Below, piece after piece: positions 44,897 through 57,357 of a stretch of DNA of 64,000 bases (within the stretch, counting starts at the first letter, position 1; each line of letters begins with the position of its first letter). The notes beneath the pieces are model-generated. The model had not been told where the DNA came from. It worked only from the letters and a program-made list of their open reading frames with translations, and searched no databases. The stretch covers positions 1,488,001 through 1,552,000 of the forward strand of contig NC_057321.1 of NCBI RefSeq assembly GCF_000687475.1, given 5' to 3'. The DNA is from Ustilaginoidea virens. Lineage: Eukaryota; Ascomycota; Sordariomycetes; Hypocreales; Clavicipitaceae. The position numbers were made by a program, and so were the translations under genes.

Positions 44897-45480
44897 TTAC
44901 ATCTTTGCCATGGGGGGACGTTTTCCTTTGGTCACTTTCGTCCCTGTCACCATCTGGTTTTATCGCCGTCGACCGTCCGAGATTTCAAACAAAAGCGATG
45001 CCGCAAGCGATTCTCGAGAAGGGGCGTCACAGGAAGCTGCCATACTCCCGTCATTCACGACCAGCAAGGCGACGGGCTTTTGCTACGAACGGAACACACG
45101 CGTACTCGTGGCGTGCACGCCTTCCGACACTTGCGGCGAGGCTCGGCCCACCAGGCATTATGCCGGCAATGCCTGCTACACCTACACACAGTACAGCTCG
45201 ACTTGCCGCGACGACTCAAGGCTCGATCGATGGTGTCGTAACGTAGCACACGTGAGGCATGGGGTCTTGCCGAAGATGGCGAAGGCTCGGGCGGAGGAAG
45301 CACGAGGACAAATGGCTGACGCAGGCTCGGGCGTGACTATATATACAGTCTTTGATATGAGCGCAGCAACGCATCTTGAGCTGCCCGTCTAGAAGGAAGT
45401 CGAGCAGACAATGGCTTTGGCGTGACGCGGTAGCCTCATGTTGGCGACAAATACGCGCGGCCGAGTCGGCATGGCCGCAT

Positions 45481-45481
<1 letters not shown>

Positions 45482-45512
<31 letters not shown>

Positions 45513-45513
45513 C
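45482..45513. repeat. CATCGT hexamer repeat
   Basis: About five perfect CATCGT copies in the gene desert. It would encode Ser/Ser or His/Arg dipeptides, but no gene contains it. Confidence 0.85.
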
Positions 45514-46972
45514 TCGCTGGGTAGTTGGGGGCCCTCTGCTTGGGGGGTTGTCGATGAAAAGCTCTACATCGGTCAAAAGTGGCATTTGCGTTTCTTGCAC
45601 CGCGAACTCCTTGCCGTGTACGATGCGCGTGTGCAGGTTTTGCATTGCAGTACTCCGTACACAAGGCACTGTGGTAAAACAAAATATATATATGTATATA
45701 TATGTATATATAACACTGGGTGCCGAGGTATACGTTTCTGTCTTGGGCTTGGCGTTTCCCTGCGTGCTCGCAAGTGTTTCGCGGCAATCTTTACATGTCA
45801 TGTCACGGCGGCTGGCTTGCTGGCGGCACGGGCTGTTGCAGCACATGTGTGGGTGGGGCGGCCATGACGGGGCGCTGCAGACATTCCGTTCGAGAAAGGC
45901 TGCACGTGGTCTGGGCGTCATCGGAATGATGGGATCCCGTGGGGAAGACTTGCCATTGCTTGGGGGGGGGGTTGGGGAAAAAGAAGAGAAGAAAGAAGAG
46001 AAATAAGAAGAAAGAAGAAAGAAAAAGAAGAAACAAAGAAAGAAAGAGCGAGCATCTGGGGAAGCCGGTTGCAGCAGGACTTGCGTCTTTGAACCTGCAA
46101 TATGTAATATCAGCACCCCAGACCAGACTACGGACGAGTTGCGCAAGTTCCCGCGTTGCGTGCGCAGTGGTGAGGGAGGTGCGCCTGGGACGGACCCAAC
46201 GCGGCTGGCTGCCCCATTCATGGTCCCCCTTTTGGGCATCAGGAGCAAAGGCTTTGCACTTTGGGGATTGAAAGTCAGCTCGTGCGGATGGCGGGGATGA
46301 AAAAGGGACGGGACTGGCCAGGCCTCTCTGCTGTCAATGTCAAGCTGGAGGAGTCTGGTACAAATAATCAGCATGAATGGGCCGGCCGCCTGGCGTGGGG
46401 AGCCGGGGCAGCGTCTGGTCTGGTCTGGTATGTCGCCTTGGTAGGGGGCTGCTGCTGGACTCGACTCGACTTTTCTTGCGCGGCCCTGGGAGAAGACTGG
46501 AAACTCCTGGCGCCCCGGACTCGGAGCATCAGGCCGCCGCCGCCGCATCAAGTTCGCGGAACAGGAAGTGCTCGCCAGGGATACATAGGGATAGGGAAGG
46601 GGGTGGGGGGGGATGGATCATATGGATGGGCAGCAAATTTCGTTGGTGGTGCCCCCCCACCCGTGTGGGCTGCGAATTGGGGGAGGCCCAAATTTGAGCA
46701 GCACACGTCAACTACTGTACGTACCGAGTGCACGGGGTGGCAGAGGGCTGGGCGCATCCATCCCTGCCAGCGTCAGGGCGGACGCTTACGCCGCCCCGGG
46801 GGGTGTTTTAGAGCTCAAACCCCGTCGGACCCTTGCAGGTATCAGACCAGACCAGACCAGACCAGACTCGATGGGGTTCGCGTCCAACCCAAGTACCGCG
46901 ACCTGCCGCGCGGATGGAGCCAAGGCACCAGCTGCACGAGCCCAGCCAGCTCGGGCTGGCATCCAGCACTTG

Positions 46973-47105
46973 GCTACCTACCTACCTACCTATAGGTACC
47001 TAACCAGGTAGGTACCTACCTAGGTACGTACCGTCTACCTACTACCTTAGGTACCTCTTAGGGGGTAGGTACTGGTGGTTACTTTACTACCGTACCTACC
47101 GCACG
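46973..47105. repeat. Cluster of ACCTAGGT / TAGGTACC palindromic motifs
   Basis: A dense run of ACCT and AGGT words in both orientations, able to form many small hairpins (for example ACCTACCTACC opposed to GGTAGGTACC). Smaller clusters of the same words lie at 20697-20735, 37199-37212, 47320-47372, 47489-47504 and inside the element at 57.7-58.4 kb. Confidence 0.8.
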
Positions 47106-47628
47106 CTTACCCTGCTGGGGTCAAGGGAGGAACCAGACGTCTGCCGCGCCAGCGCACCGCACGGTGCTTTGCTGTGCCGCCAACGAGCCGGCCGGTGCTG
47201 CTTGCTGTCTGCGGCAGCCAACATGAAGATACATGTCAATGTCCATGTGAGGTAATGTTCACGTCGGCGCCAGCAATGCTGCGGCCATGTGCCGACAAAG
47301 TGCCGCGTGCGCGTGGGAGGTACCTACCTAGGTACCTTCCTACCTAAGGCACCTAACCTACCTGGTACGTGCTTGCAGGAGTCGACAGGTCGTGTTGACG
47401 CCTGGCGCCTTGGTCCCGCCACTTGCCGGCAACGTCAATCTGTTCCAAACGGAACGATGGCGAATAGCTTGCATCATCATCCTTTTACGTAGGTAGGTAG
47501 GTAGGGGAAGGGCGGCATGTGTCGACGGAACCTCGGTTACGATGCGGTGAGCGTAGACTCGCGGTCCTCCAACACTCCCGGCAACCACCAGCACAGTCAT
47601 CAAAACGCTGCGCGACCAGACGTCTGGT

Positions 47629-47660
<32 letters not shown>

Positions 47661-48683
47661 CTTGCTGCTCTCCCTGGCCTGGCTGCTCCCTGGCCTGGCT
47701 GCTCCCTGGCCTGGCTATCCGTTGGCGCGCAGCCATGGAGTCATGGACTCATGGACTCATCAACCACCAGCAAGAGGAACAGCCAGCGACGCGACCCGTG
47801 ACAGGTTGGTTGCATGTACAAGAATACAGTACATACATCGTGGGCACGTTCTCTGGCGCTACTCCGTACCCGCCTCTAGGCTGGGTCGCAGCAGGCTAGA
47901 GTCTGGTACATAGCTGCCCCCCGCCTCGTCCCTCATTCGACGTCGTCTGGGGCGGCGGGTTTGGTTATTGGCCGCCAGCACAGACCTAGCAGTACGGAGT
48001 AGTAGAGAAGTACGGACGTAGGGCCTGGGGCATTTACATGGGCGATTTTGAACAGCGATTTGACGGGCACTGGACTTGGACTGTTGGATGTCAATTGGCC
48101 GCCCCCGCCACGGGGAGTCATCAGCTTGCGGTCAATCGCGCCGTGGCACGTCCAGCCCCCCTCTTCCCCCCCCCCCAGTTGACCTGTCTAGCCTGGAAAA
48201 CGCCCAGCCCACCGTCGAGCAAGCTTGCCCCTTTCCTTTCCCTCTTGGCTGTCTGGTGCCTTGTGGCTTCAGGGGGGCGAAGGGGGGGCAGAGGGGGGCG
48301 TTCCCCGGACCGTGTGGGTCTGGTCTGGTCCCTTCTGTCAGGGGCCGCTCACGCCCTGGGGCCTGGAGCCACACCCCCATGTCCCGTTACGGAGTGCGAA
48401 AGGTCAGTGCTCAGTTGCTCCCAGCCAATTCTGGTCTGGTTCATCAGCGCTCCCCAGCCGCCGCTGTGCATCAATTGTCAACCAGCTCTCCCGCGGCATG
48501 CGTTCTGCCAGACCCAGCAAGTATGTACCAGACTTGCTTGGCTTTGGGACTGGAATCAGCGCCGTCTCTTGCCGGGTTTCATTGACAGTCACAAGTCACC
48601 ACTCACTCCTTGGGGAAAGGGGGGAAAGGGGAACCCGCCATCCTCGAGCGATTGAATCACCTCTGCAGTTGTGCACCTCTGTC

Positions 48684-48685
48684 TT

Positions 48686-48736
<51 letters not shown>

Positions 48737-48780
48737 CGTGTGTGTGTGTGTGTGTGTTCGTGTGTGTTCGTGTGTGCGCG
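48684..48780. repeat. Poly-T followed by (GT)n
   Basis: A run of 24 T residues joined to a GT dinucleotide tract broken by TTCGT interruptions and ending in (GC)n. Confidence 0.9.
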
Positions 48781-49852
48781 CGTCTTTTTATTGCTTACGT
48801 GTGGCGAGTGTAATGGCTCACCAGTCCTGTCCCTCTTTGGTCGTGCCTGCTTCCTCAGGCGGGTGAAGCCGCTGCATCCGCAAAGGAGGGACCCCCCCTC
48901 CGGAAAAAAAAAAAAAAAAAAAAAAAAAAAAAGCGGAAAGGGACAGGAGGGAGGGCGGAGAGACAGAGAGAGGCCTTGGCACGGTGACTAGCAAATGTCG
49001 CCAAAAGGTACCTAGGCACCCAAGGGACGGAGTACATGTACGTACTGTACCGTCAGGAGGTAGACAGGCGCACCAGGCTGCAACTAGTGCGACCTTGTAC
49101 CTGGGCATCATCCGCAATCCCCATCCCCTCCACCATCAAACCAATGACCATCAAACTCAGCAACCAGCACCAGCAACCAGCACCAGCAACCAGCACCAGC
49201 ACCAGCACCAGCACCAGCACCGGCAGCTCCAAAGCCATCACAATCAAACCACCCCCCCCGGTCGTGGGGAGGAACAAGAAAAAAAAAAAAAAAAAAACTC
49301 CCTCCCCCTATCCCATGCTCCCGTACAATATCAATTTATCCACTCCTCGCCAAACTGCTCTCGTCCCCATCCCACCGACCTACAATCCGCCCCTTTTTCT
49401 TCCTGGCCCCCTCCTGCTCTTCGCTCGCCCTCTCCTTGCGTCGTGCGTCCGTTCCCGCCGCGGCAAGGAATCTCGAACCTCGCATCGCCAACAAACGCCC
49501 AGCCGCCAGCTTCGTTCCCTTCGCCAACGCCCCGACAAAACACGCCTGGACGTCCCCGTACCGTACAGCAACACCTGTTTGCAAACGCTGGCTTCGACAA
49601 AGCCGACGAATCGTCAACCTGCATGCTCACATCACGACGCCTTGAGCTCTCTCACAGGGCTTGATTAGACCGCTGGGCCGACTCGCTAGCGCACCCGTCA
49701 GCTCGTTTCCGTTGGTTGATGGTCCCCCTCTGGTGCCCAACAAGTCGGTCAATATTCTCAAGTGAAGGATCGTCTGCGCAGGGCCAGTGCATCGCCCCCG
49801 TGTGTACGGCGCTTCTTTGCGACATTGCCCCAGCCAAGGGACATATTTCGCC

Positions 49853-52284
49853 ATGACAGCGGCCGCAGATTTGACGCACCCAGGAGTCTCTCAAAGCCAG
49901 GTGGCTCTTGAGGATCGGTTCGAGGTCATCAAGGAGATTGGAGACGGGAGCTTCGGAAGCGTCGTGCTGGCCCGCGTCAGGACCGCCGGGGCCAATGTAG
50001 CTCGTCGCGGTTCAGTGGCAAGTTGAACACCCTCTCTCTCTCTCTCTCTCTTATTTTTTTTCCCCGCCCACGCCTTTTCTAATTGTTTGCCCCTCAGATC
50101 GCCATCAAGTCCATGAAAAAGACGTTTGACTCGCTGGCCCCGTGCTTGGATATCCGAGAGGTGGTTTTCCTCAAAACTATACCCAACCATCCCCATCTTG
50201 TCCCCGCTCTTGACATCTTCCTGGATCCTTGCAGCAAAAAGCTACACATTTGCATGGAGTACATGGAAGGCAACCTGTATCAGTTAATGAAGGCTCGAGA
50301 TCACAAGTGCTTCGACAATGCCAGCGTGAAAAGCATCCTGTTTCAGATCATGTGCGGTCTGGAGCACATGCACTCGCACAACTTCTTTCATCGGGACATC
50401 AAGCCGGAAAACATTCTCGTCTCAACCTCTTCTCACTCCGAATCCTCCCACTCTTTCCGCCGATACTCAGCCCTGGTCAACCCCCCGTCAACCGTGCCGA
50501 GCTACACCGTCAAGCTTGCGGACTTCGGTCTCGCCCGGGAGACGCACTCGAAGCTGCCGTATACCACCTACGTGTCGACCAGATGGTATCGCGCCCCCGA
50601 GGTTCTGCTGCGCGCCGGCGAGTACTCGGCACCCGTCGACATCTGGGCCGTCGGCGCCATGGCCGTCGAGGTAGCCACGCTCAAGCCGCTCTTCCCCGGA
50701 GGAAACGAGGTCGACCAGGTCTGGCGCGTGTGCGAAGTCATGGGCAGCCCGGGCAACTGGTACAACAAGGCCGGGGCTCGCGTCGGCGGCGGCGACTGGC
50801 GAGAGGGAACCCGGCTCGCCAGCAACCTCGGCTTCTCGTTCCCCAAAATGGCTCCCCACGCCATCGACACCTTTCTCCAGGCGCCCCAGTGGCCAAAGCC
50901 GCTGAGCCACTTTGTCACATGGTGCTTGATGTGGGATCCCAAGAACCGCCCCACGTCTTCGCAGGCTCTGATGCACGAGTACTTCCACGACGCAGCCGAC
51001 CCCACGCGGCCCAAGTCGTCCACCTCGTCGAGGATCTTGGGGCGGAAGCAGTCGGATCTCGGCCGTGGCGCCAAGGAGCCTGTCGGTGGCCATCATCAAA
51101 TCACGTCAAAGCCATCCTGGTTCCGAAAGTCCCTCATCGGCCGCAACGATGCCCCTGAGCCTGTCGTCGCTCAAGCCCCGAGCAAGGACACGACCGCGAC
51201 CGCCTCCCGACCCGCGCCCGCGCCAGCTGGCGCGACGACCGTTGACCTGGTCGGCGCCAAAGCGCGATTTCCCGTCGCCAAGCGAAGTACCTGGACCAAC
51301 GGGCTGCCCAACGCCGCTCCGATGGCCATCTTGCCCACCATCCGACCAATCTCTCCGCTGTCCGACACCGTCACCGCGCGTGCGAACAATGGCCAGGGCG
51401 AAGGGAAGCTGGAAAAGACCAAGAAGCTTGGCCGCCAGCTTTCCGTCGCCTCCAGCACCAACAACTACGCCGACATGCATCGTCAGCAGGCCGAGCGTGC
51501 GCTGAACGGCGAGACAGGCCTCGCCTCGCCGCCGAGCGGGCAGAGGGAAAGCTTCTTCTCGCATCTTCGGAAGCGGGCCCGTCGCTTCTCCGGACGCCAC
51601 CAAACCCCCGTGTCCCCCTCGTCCGACGACATGGAGGCTCAGATCGGCTGCGGCCCGTGGGCAAGCAACAGGTCGTCCATGGTTGTCGAGCAACATGGCG
51701 GGCCCGTTCCGAAAGCAGAGGTGTACGAGTCCCTGGACAGAGCCCTGCGCGACGTCCAGGGGAGCAGCACCGACTCGCGCTCAGCGCTGCCGGCGAGCCA
51801 GCAGCTCGCCTCGACCAGCAAGCTGAAGAGGCACCACACCCTCCCCCAGCACCAAGCCAGATCCGTCGACAACTTGATAGGCGTCGCCCGGGCCGGTCCC
51901 CTCTCCACCCGCACGAGACGGGCGCAGGCGGCCCACGATGTGCAGCAGTACGAGGTCCCCGACGAAGAGGAGGAGCTGCTCGACGAGGCTTTGACGTCGG
52001 CCCAGACGGCCATGCGTCGTATGCAAGGCTCGTCGTGGAAACCCCTGCGACAGTCCGTCAGCACCATCGGCCTGCCGGACCCGCAGCCGTACCCGAGCCC
52101 CTCGCCCTCGGCCAGCGGGAGCCAAAGCATGTTTGGGGAGGGCCAAGAAGCTCTGACCCCCAAGCCTTTGGATCTTCACAAGAGATCGGACAGCCAATAC
52201 AAGTGGCCCACGCCGCCGTACGAAGGGAGCGAATGGGCCGCTTCAGCGTCAGCCAGCATATGGGCCGCGGGCAGCAGGTTTTAA
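49853..52284 (+). CDS. Ime2/MAK/RCK-type serine/threonine kinase
   Basis: Orthologue-like to yeast Ime2 and filamentous-fungal ime-2/ImeB kinases (meiosis, development, light and mating control) and animal MAK/ICK. Two exons, 49853-50017 and 50098-52284; 783 aa. The intron begins GCAAGT, not GT: a GC-AG intron with a TCTAAT branch site. The kinase domain (about residues 23-340) has the Gly loop EIGDGSFGSVV, the ATP Lys in IAIKSMKK (Lys59), HRDIKPEN (Asp155), DFGLARE (Asp197), the RCK activation motif TTY (Thr211-Thr212-Tyr213) in YTTYVSTRWYRAPE and the CMGC insert. A Ser/Tyr-rich insertion (about residues 160-185) separates the catalytic loop from DFG. The C-terminal 440 residues are disordered, basic and Ser/Pro-rich, the expected regulatory tail. 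A GT donor three bases earlier would drop one Val and cannot be fully excluded. Confidence 0.92.
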
Positions 52285-54826
52285 AGCGTCCACAAAACAT
52301 TTCCGCGACCCCTCCAGTCTCGGGCCGCCCGCACATTGCTGTGGTCTCGGAGGTATCTGCCCTCGAAACGAAGCAGCCGGCGACCATGACACGTTGCAAA
52401 GCGAACAAGACTGCAGTCGGGTGATGGGCCTGCATTTCTGGCGTTTGGTTTGGTTCCTTTTTTTTTTTCTTCATATCTGGTGTAAACATGTCTTGATATT
52501 TCCGTCTTTGAAAAAAGGCTTGTCTTTTTTTTTTTTTTTTTTTTTTTTTAAAATCGAGCGATCGGCCAATCTTTGCCTCGAGAAAACACCGCTCCCATAC
52601 CATCTTTATATTTGGAATTTCGAATTTTCAATTTCCGCATCCGGCCAGGATTCCCAGGATTCCCCTCAGCGTGTCTTTACATATATGCTCGATGTGGTTG
52701 CAGACCACATCGAGCTGCTGCTCCACCAGCTTGCGGCCTCTTTCTCTTGCTTTTTTTCTTCTTCTTTCTCTTTTCCTTTATTTCGCGACTCCTTCTTCAT
52801 CATCACCATCACCATCACCATCATCACCATCTCCTTGGCCAAGTACATTTTGAAAAAGTTTAGCGGCCCACGCGGCAAATACCCCTTATAGATTGGAGAG
52901 GGCGGCTCGATGACAGCCCCTTGGCAATGCGCATCGGCGGACTCGACTTGGGTCCCCCACTATAAAACACTATTGACGGCGACGGGCTTTTTCATTTCTT
53001 GATTTACTCGATTTTCGCCTCATTTATTTTTTCACTTGTTCTATATATTTGTCCCAGGTCGCTCCTGGTCAAGCGGCAGCCTAGTCTGGGACGGAGCATG
53101 GGCCAGGTTTGCGTATGATGAATGCCTGTCTGGCGCGTCTGGTGCACACCGAGTTTGCTTGAACAGCCGCTGCGATGGGCTGCTGCTGCCAATGGTTGCG
53201 CTCCGGTGCTGGGCGGGAAGATGACGTCTGGCTTGGGGCTTTACATAGATTGGGCGTCGGTCGGCATTTCTTCCCGCGCATTCGCCAGGCGGATCTTGGA
53301 CTGGGCTGACTGACTTGACGTTGTGTGTCCGAGCAGCAGTCAATACAAAGGGCGGTTGAAGCTGCATTTGTCGCCAAGCAGCAGTTCAAGGCAGTTGCGA
53401 CAACAATAATACATTTCTCTTTATTTTATTTTTTTAATTTGACTACCGTGCTTCCCTCGGAGCGTGACGACGCAGCCAGGGTGGGCGCGACGCGATGCGA
53501 TGCTCCATGTCGTTTCTTTTCTGCGCAGGACGGCCGGGTAGGTGTGGGGGGCTGGCTTTGTGGTCAACCCGCAGTTGGTTGGGCGGTGGCTGCGTCCTCG
53601 TTTCCGACAAAGGCGAGCTGTGCGGCGGGATGGGGGGGGGGGCGGTACATCGGCGTGACGGGATTGACTATGTGAACCGCGGCCCTTTGCCCGGTGCATT
53701 ACGGAGTAGAGCGAGATTATGAGTGAGTGAGTGGCCCTTTGCCCGGAAGAGGTGTGCATTACGGAGTAGAGCGAGAGAGGATTATGAGTGAGTGAGTGAG
53801 TGACTGCCTGACCCTGCTTGCCTGCCTGCTTGCTTGCCTGCCTGCCTGCCGCCTGCCTGCCGCCTGCCTGCCGCCTGCCTGCCTGATGACTGAAGCGGCA
53901 GCCGTTGAGGCCTGGCGTCTTCTGTTTGGGATTAGCGCTGCTGCGCATCCAAAACGCGTTGGCTTGCCGGGCGCTGCCTGCTAGGCGGCAGCCGTCGGCC
54001 AGCTGGAGCCGGTTGACGCTTGGCATTGACTGGACCAGACGCTTTATTTGCTCTGCGACGGCGTCGGAGCCGGAGTGCTGCTGCTGGCGTGCTACATAGC
54101 GTCTGTCTGCATTGATTGATGGGAGAACAGAGACAAAGACACGTTTTTTTTCTTTTCTTCTTAGCCATTCTTTTCTCATCTCATCTCGTCTTTTACGTTT
54201 TCGTTTCTTCTTCTCGACCAATCACTCTGCATTTTTGCCAGGCTGCCTGCCGCAGGGCTGGCTTGACAACTGACAGCGGGGCTGCCACCCGGGGCTGCCA
54301 CCTCGGACCAGCCACCTTGACCAGACTTCAGACGTCCGTCGGACGGCACACCAGCAAGCCTGGTGCAAGATCAAGTTGCATGCACTGCAAGTCTGGGCGT
54401 TGCCATACTTGACCGCACTCGCAGACTCCAGCACACGTTCAACGGTCAACCAACGCCTGGCGACTCCAGGCGCGTGAGCAGACTCCCCGCTGGCTCGTCA
54501 CGTACCTCGGGGGCTGAGCGACGACTTCAACTTGCCAAACCACAGATAAAACGCCGCCGCCGAGGGTTGCCACGCTCGCTGGCCCCTGGCCAACAGAAGT
54601 GTTGTGTTACGAGCGGCAGCAAGGGCCGCGTCACCACCAAACGGCCGGGAACTAAATAGCCGTCCGGGGACGTCTTTCGCGCTAAGCGCAGACCGAGGCA
54701 GGGCGTCGCCCCGGAATCCGACGGGGGCGTGTTTGCCGCAGAGCGCAGAAAAGAGAAAACGCATCGCCTGGAAGTGGTTGCCGCGGCGCGAGACCTCGAG
54801 CGGGAGGCCATCTCGCACGCCACAGG
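52285..54826. other. Intergenic between the kinase and the Hsp70-like gene
   Basis: No gene is supported. It holds a 25-nt T-run (52525-52549), a CATCAC repeat (52796-52828), two imperfect tandem copies of a ~60-bp unit (53684-53798), a TGCC/CTGC-rich tract (53811-53884) and a GGGGCTGCCACC direct repeat (54277-54301). The 500 bp before 54827 are the likely promoter/leader of the Hsp70-like gene. Confidence 0.5.
53684..53798. repeat. Imperfect tandem duplication, ~60-bp unit
   Basis: Two copies of a unit reading GCCCTTTGCCCGG, GTGCATTACGGAGTAGAGCGAGA, then ATTATGAGTGAGTGAGTG. The second copy carries small insertions (AAGAGGT and GAGAGG). Each copy includes one TACGGAGTA 9-mer (53700 and 53760). 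Confidence 0.85.
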
Positions 54827-55100
54827 ATGAAGGCGGATCCCAACGGCGGCAAACCCCCAGTCGCGTCCAGCATGGGCCTGAACCTGCCGATACGCGGCCC
54901 GCCGCCGAGCTGCCGCAACCAGGACAGTCGAAACTACTTTACGAGCTACACGCCGCCCAGCTCAACCGAGGCCATCAACGGGCCGGTCAGGAAGCAGAGA
55001 GATCCGGCGCCGGTGAGTGACCGGCTCATTGTTGGTGTCGACTTTGGCACCACGTTTTCCGGGTACGTTGCGCTTCGTCTGACATGCAGTGCGTGCGTGC

Positions 55101-55136
<36 letters not shown>

Positions 55137-57357
55137 GTGATGAGCAGTGGGCACTGCGCGCGCACCATGGATGGTTTTACTTTGAGGTTGTCGAGGTGTC
55201 CCTGCTTCGACGCAGATGGAACAAATGTCACCCCCCCCCCCCCCCCCCCCCCCAGGCGAGTCAAATCGAGGCCAAGAAAAGCCTGGCTGACCCATATCGC
55301 AGAGTCGCTGCCGTCTACACCTCGACACCCGACGACATCGAAATCATCAAGACGTGGCCCGGTGGAAACGGCATCACGTCGGACAAGGTCCCCACGGAAA
55401 TCGCCTACGACTCCCCTCCCGACCCCCCGTCCGGCGCAGAGCCAACGACGAAATGGGGGTTTCAGTTTCGCCCCGACGAATCTCGTCTGCGCTGCATCAA
55501 GCTCTTTCTCGACCGGTCCCAGAAACTGCCCTTTTACGTCAGCCCCCTGGACACTGCCGCCCAGCTGAAGCGCTTCAACAAGAACGTCGTCGACGCCGTG
55601 AGCGACTACCTGACCCAGATTTACAAGCACACAATGGACACCCTCACCCGACGCTACGGCGAGTCCTTCATGGCCTCGACCAAGGTCGAGTTTGTCCTGA
55701 CGTGCCCGGCGGTCTGGAGCGACGCGGCCAAGAACACGACCCTGCTGGCGGCCGAGAGGGCTGGCATGGGCAGCCGTTCCGAGATTCAGATGATAAGCGA
55801 GCCTGAAGCAGCCGCTGTGTACACCCTCAAGGCCATTCAACCAAATCACCTGAACATTGGAGACAACTTTATCGTCTGCGACGCAGGCGGCGGAACCGTC
55901 GAGTGAGTATCCCCCCCCCCCCCCCCCCAAAGTGAAGAAGCGTCCCAACGCGCGGCAAGAGACGAGAGATTGACCCCGAAGCAGCCTGATTGCCTACAAA
56001 ATCATGTCGTTGAAGCCCTTGCGGGTGGAAGAGTCCGCCCTCGGAACCGGCGGGCTATGCGGGAGCGCCTTTCTCAATTACAGGTTCGAAGAGCACGTTA
56101 AAAACCGGCTTGGTGTGGGAAAGTTTGACGAGATGAAGACGAAAAAGGGCAAGACTTGGCAGATGGGGCTGAAGTACTTTGAGGAGTTTGTGAAGCGCAA
56201 CTTTAACGAGGATGAGTACCAGGAGATTAACGTTCCGTGAGTCATGCCTGCCTTTTTGCCTCTTGTCCTTCTTTTGTCTTGTCTTTTTTTCTTTTCTTCT
56301 TTTTGGAAACAGAAAGAGAAAAACGAAATCGAAAACCACTGCTAATGTTGTCCAGTTTCCCTGGGCTTGCCGATGATGAAGAAGCTGGTCTCGACTCGGG
56401 ATTCCTATTAATGACGGCCGAGCAAGTCAAAGACATCTTCGCGCCCGTTGTCAAGGAGGTGTGCGACCTGGTTCGCGGCCAGGTTGAAGGGCTCAGGGCA
56501 AAAGGAGGCATCGTTTCAGGCATCGTGCTTGTCGGCGGCTTCGGGCAAAGCGACTACCTCTACCGACAGCTAAAGGCGCACTTTACCAGCGCCGCTCCGC
56601 CGCCGTACAGCGAACGGCCGACGCACGCGAGCGCCAGTGCCACGCAGGAAATGGGGTCAATCGAGGTGATGCAGCCAGTGTACGCCTGGACCGCCGTCGT
56701 CCGCGGCGCCGTCCTGAGAGGGCTGGAAGGCAACATGGTGATTTCGCGCAAGTCAAGGATGCACTACGGAACCTCGTATGCCACCGTGTATGACGAAGAG
56801 AAGCACTCGGTCAGCGAGCGATACTGGTCGCCTCTGTGGGAACGATGGATGGTTTCGGACCGGATGCAGTGGCACATTGCCAAGGTAGGTCTACCGGGGG
56901 GGGGGTTATCTTTTCTTTTTTTTCTTCTTTTTTCTCCTAGCCCAGGTCACTATGCACCACGGAAGCACCGGGGGGGGGGCAATGGCTTGATATCGTCGGA
57001 AAGGCTAATTAGCGCACGACTCAGGGCGAAGCACTCTCTCCGCTGTCGCCGATTGCGTTCCACTACACGCGGAATTTCCGGCCGGGCCAGTCGCTGATGG
57101 TGACGGACGACCTGATAGCATGCGATGCGGACGAGCCTCCGGCGGCTCACACGCGCGAGCTGACGCACGTATGCACGCTGACGACAGACCTGAACGCGGT
57201 TCCGCGCAGCTTGTTTACGCGGCTGACGACGACCCGCGGCGTGGAGTTTGACAACCTCGACTTTACGCTGGAGATGGTTGTGGACAGCGCAGGGCTGGGG
57301 TTCGAGCTCAAGGTCGACGGGGTCCGGTACGGGCGCGTCGAGGCCGAGTTTCACTGA
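54827..57357 (+). CDS. Hsp70-like ATPase (HSPA12-type)
   Basis: Divergent Hsp70/actin-fold ATPase of the kind expanded in filamentous fungi; client and role unknown. Exons 54827-55062, 55303-55902, 55985-56236, 56356-56884, 57025-57357; 649 aa. Nucleotide-binding signatures are present: phosphate-1 VGVDFGTTFSG (around residues 70-79), phosphate-2 DAGGGTVD (rebuilt across the second intron) and the adenosine motif VLVGGFGQSDYL. TCPAVWSDAAKN and ISEPEAAAVYTL are also typical. There is no canonical Hsp70 substrate-binding domain or EEVD end; instead a short beta-rich C-terminal region follows, as in HSPA12-like proteins. The 75-residue N-terminal extension is Pro/Ser-rich. Introns 2 and 4 contain C- and G-runs. 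The first intron is exactly 240 nt and has no stop, so an unspliced transcript would stay in frame. Confidence 0.9.
55095..55252. repeat. (GT)n and poly-C inside Hsp70-like intron 1
   Basis: A GT dinucleotide run (about 55105-55138) and a C-run of about 22 nt (55231-55252) occupy much of the first intron. Confidence 0.85.

Larger units (their letters stand above)
44445..49852. other. Repeat-rich 5.4-kb gene desert
   Basis: No gene is supported with confidence. It holds a GGAGGA-rich stretch (44640-44672), a CATCGT hexamer array (45482-45513), TATATATG repeats (45685-45713), a GAAGAA purine tract (45980-46050), CAGAC repeats (46844-46874) and a cluster of ACCTAGGT/TAGGTACC motifs (46973-47105, 47320-47372, 47489-47504). 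A CCAG tract (47632-47660), CTCCCTGGCCTGG repeats (47670-47715), T24 then (GT)n (48684-48780), A29 (48904-48932) and CAGCAC/CAGCAA repeats (49162-49222) follow. Three copies of TACGGAGTA or its complement are at 45651, 47870 and 47993. The last few hundred bases are the leader of the kinase gene. Confidence 0.5.

Noticed and set aside
46973..47105. Telomere-like repeats
   Set aside because: The words are ACCT/AGGT in both orientations, not the TTAGGG/CCCTAA array of filamentous ascomycetes.
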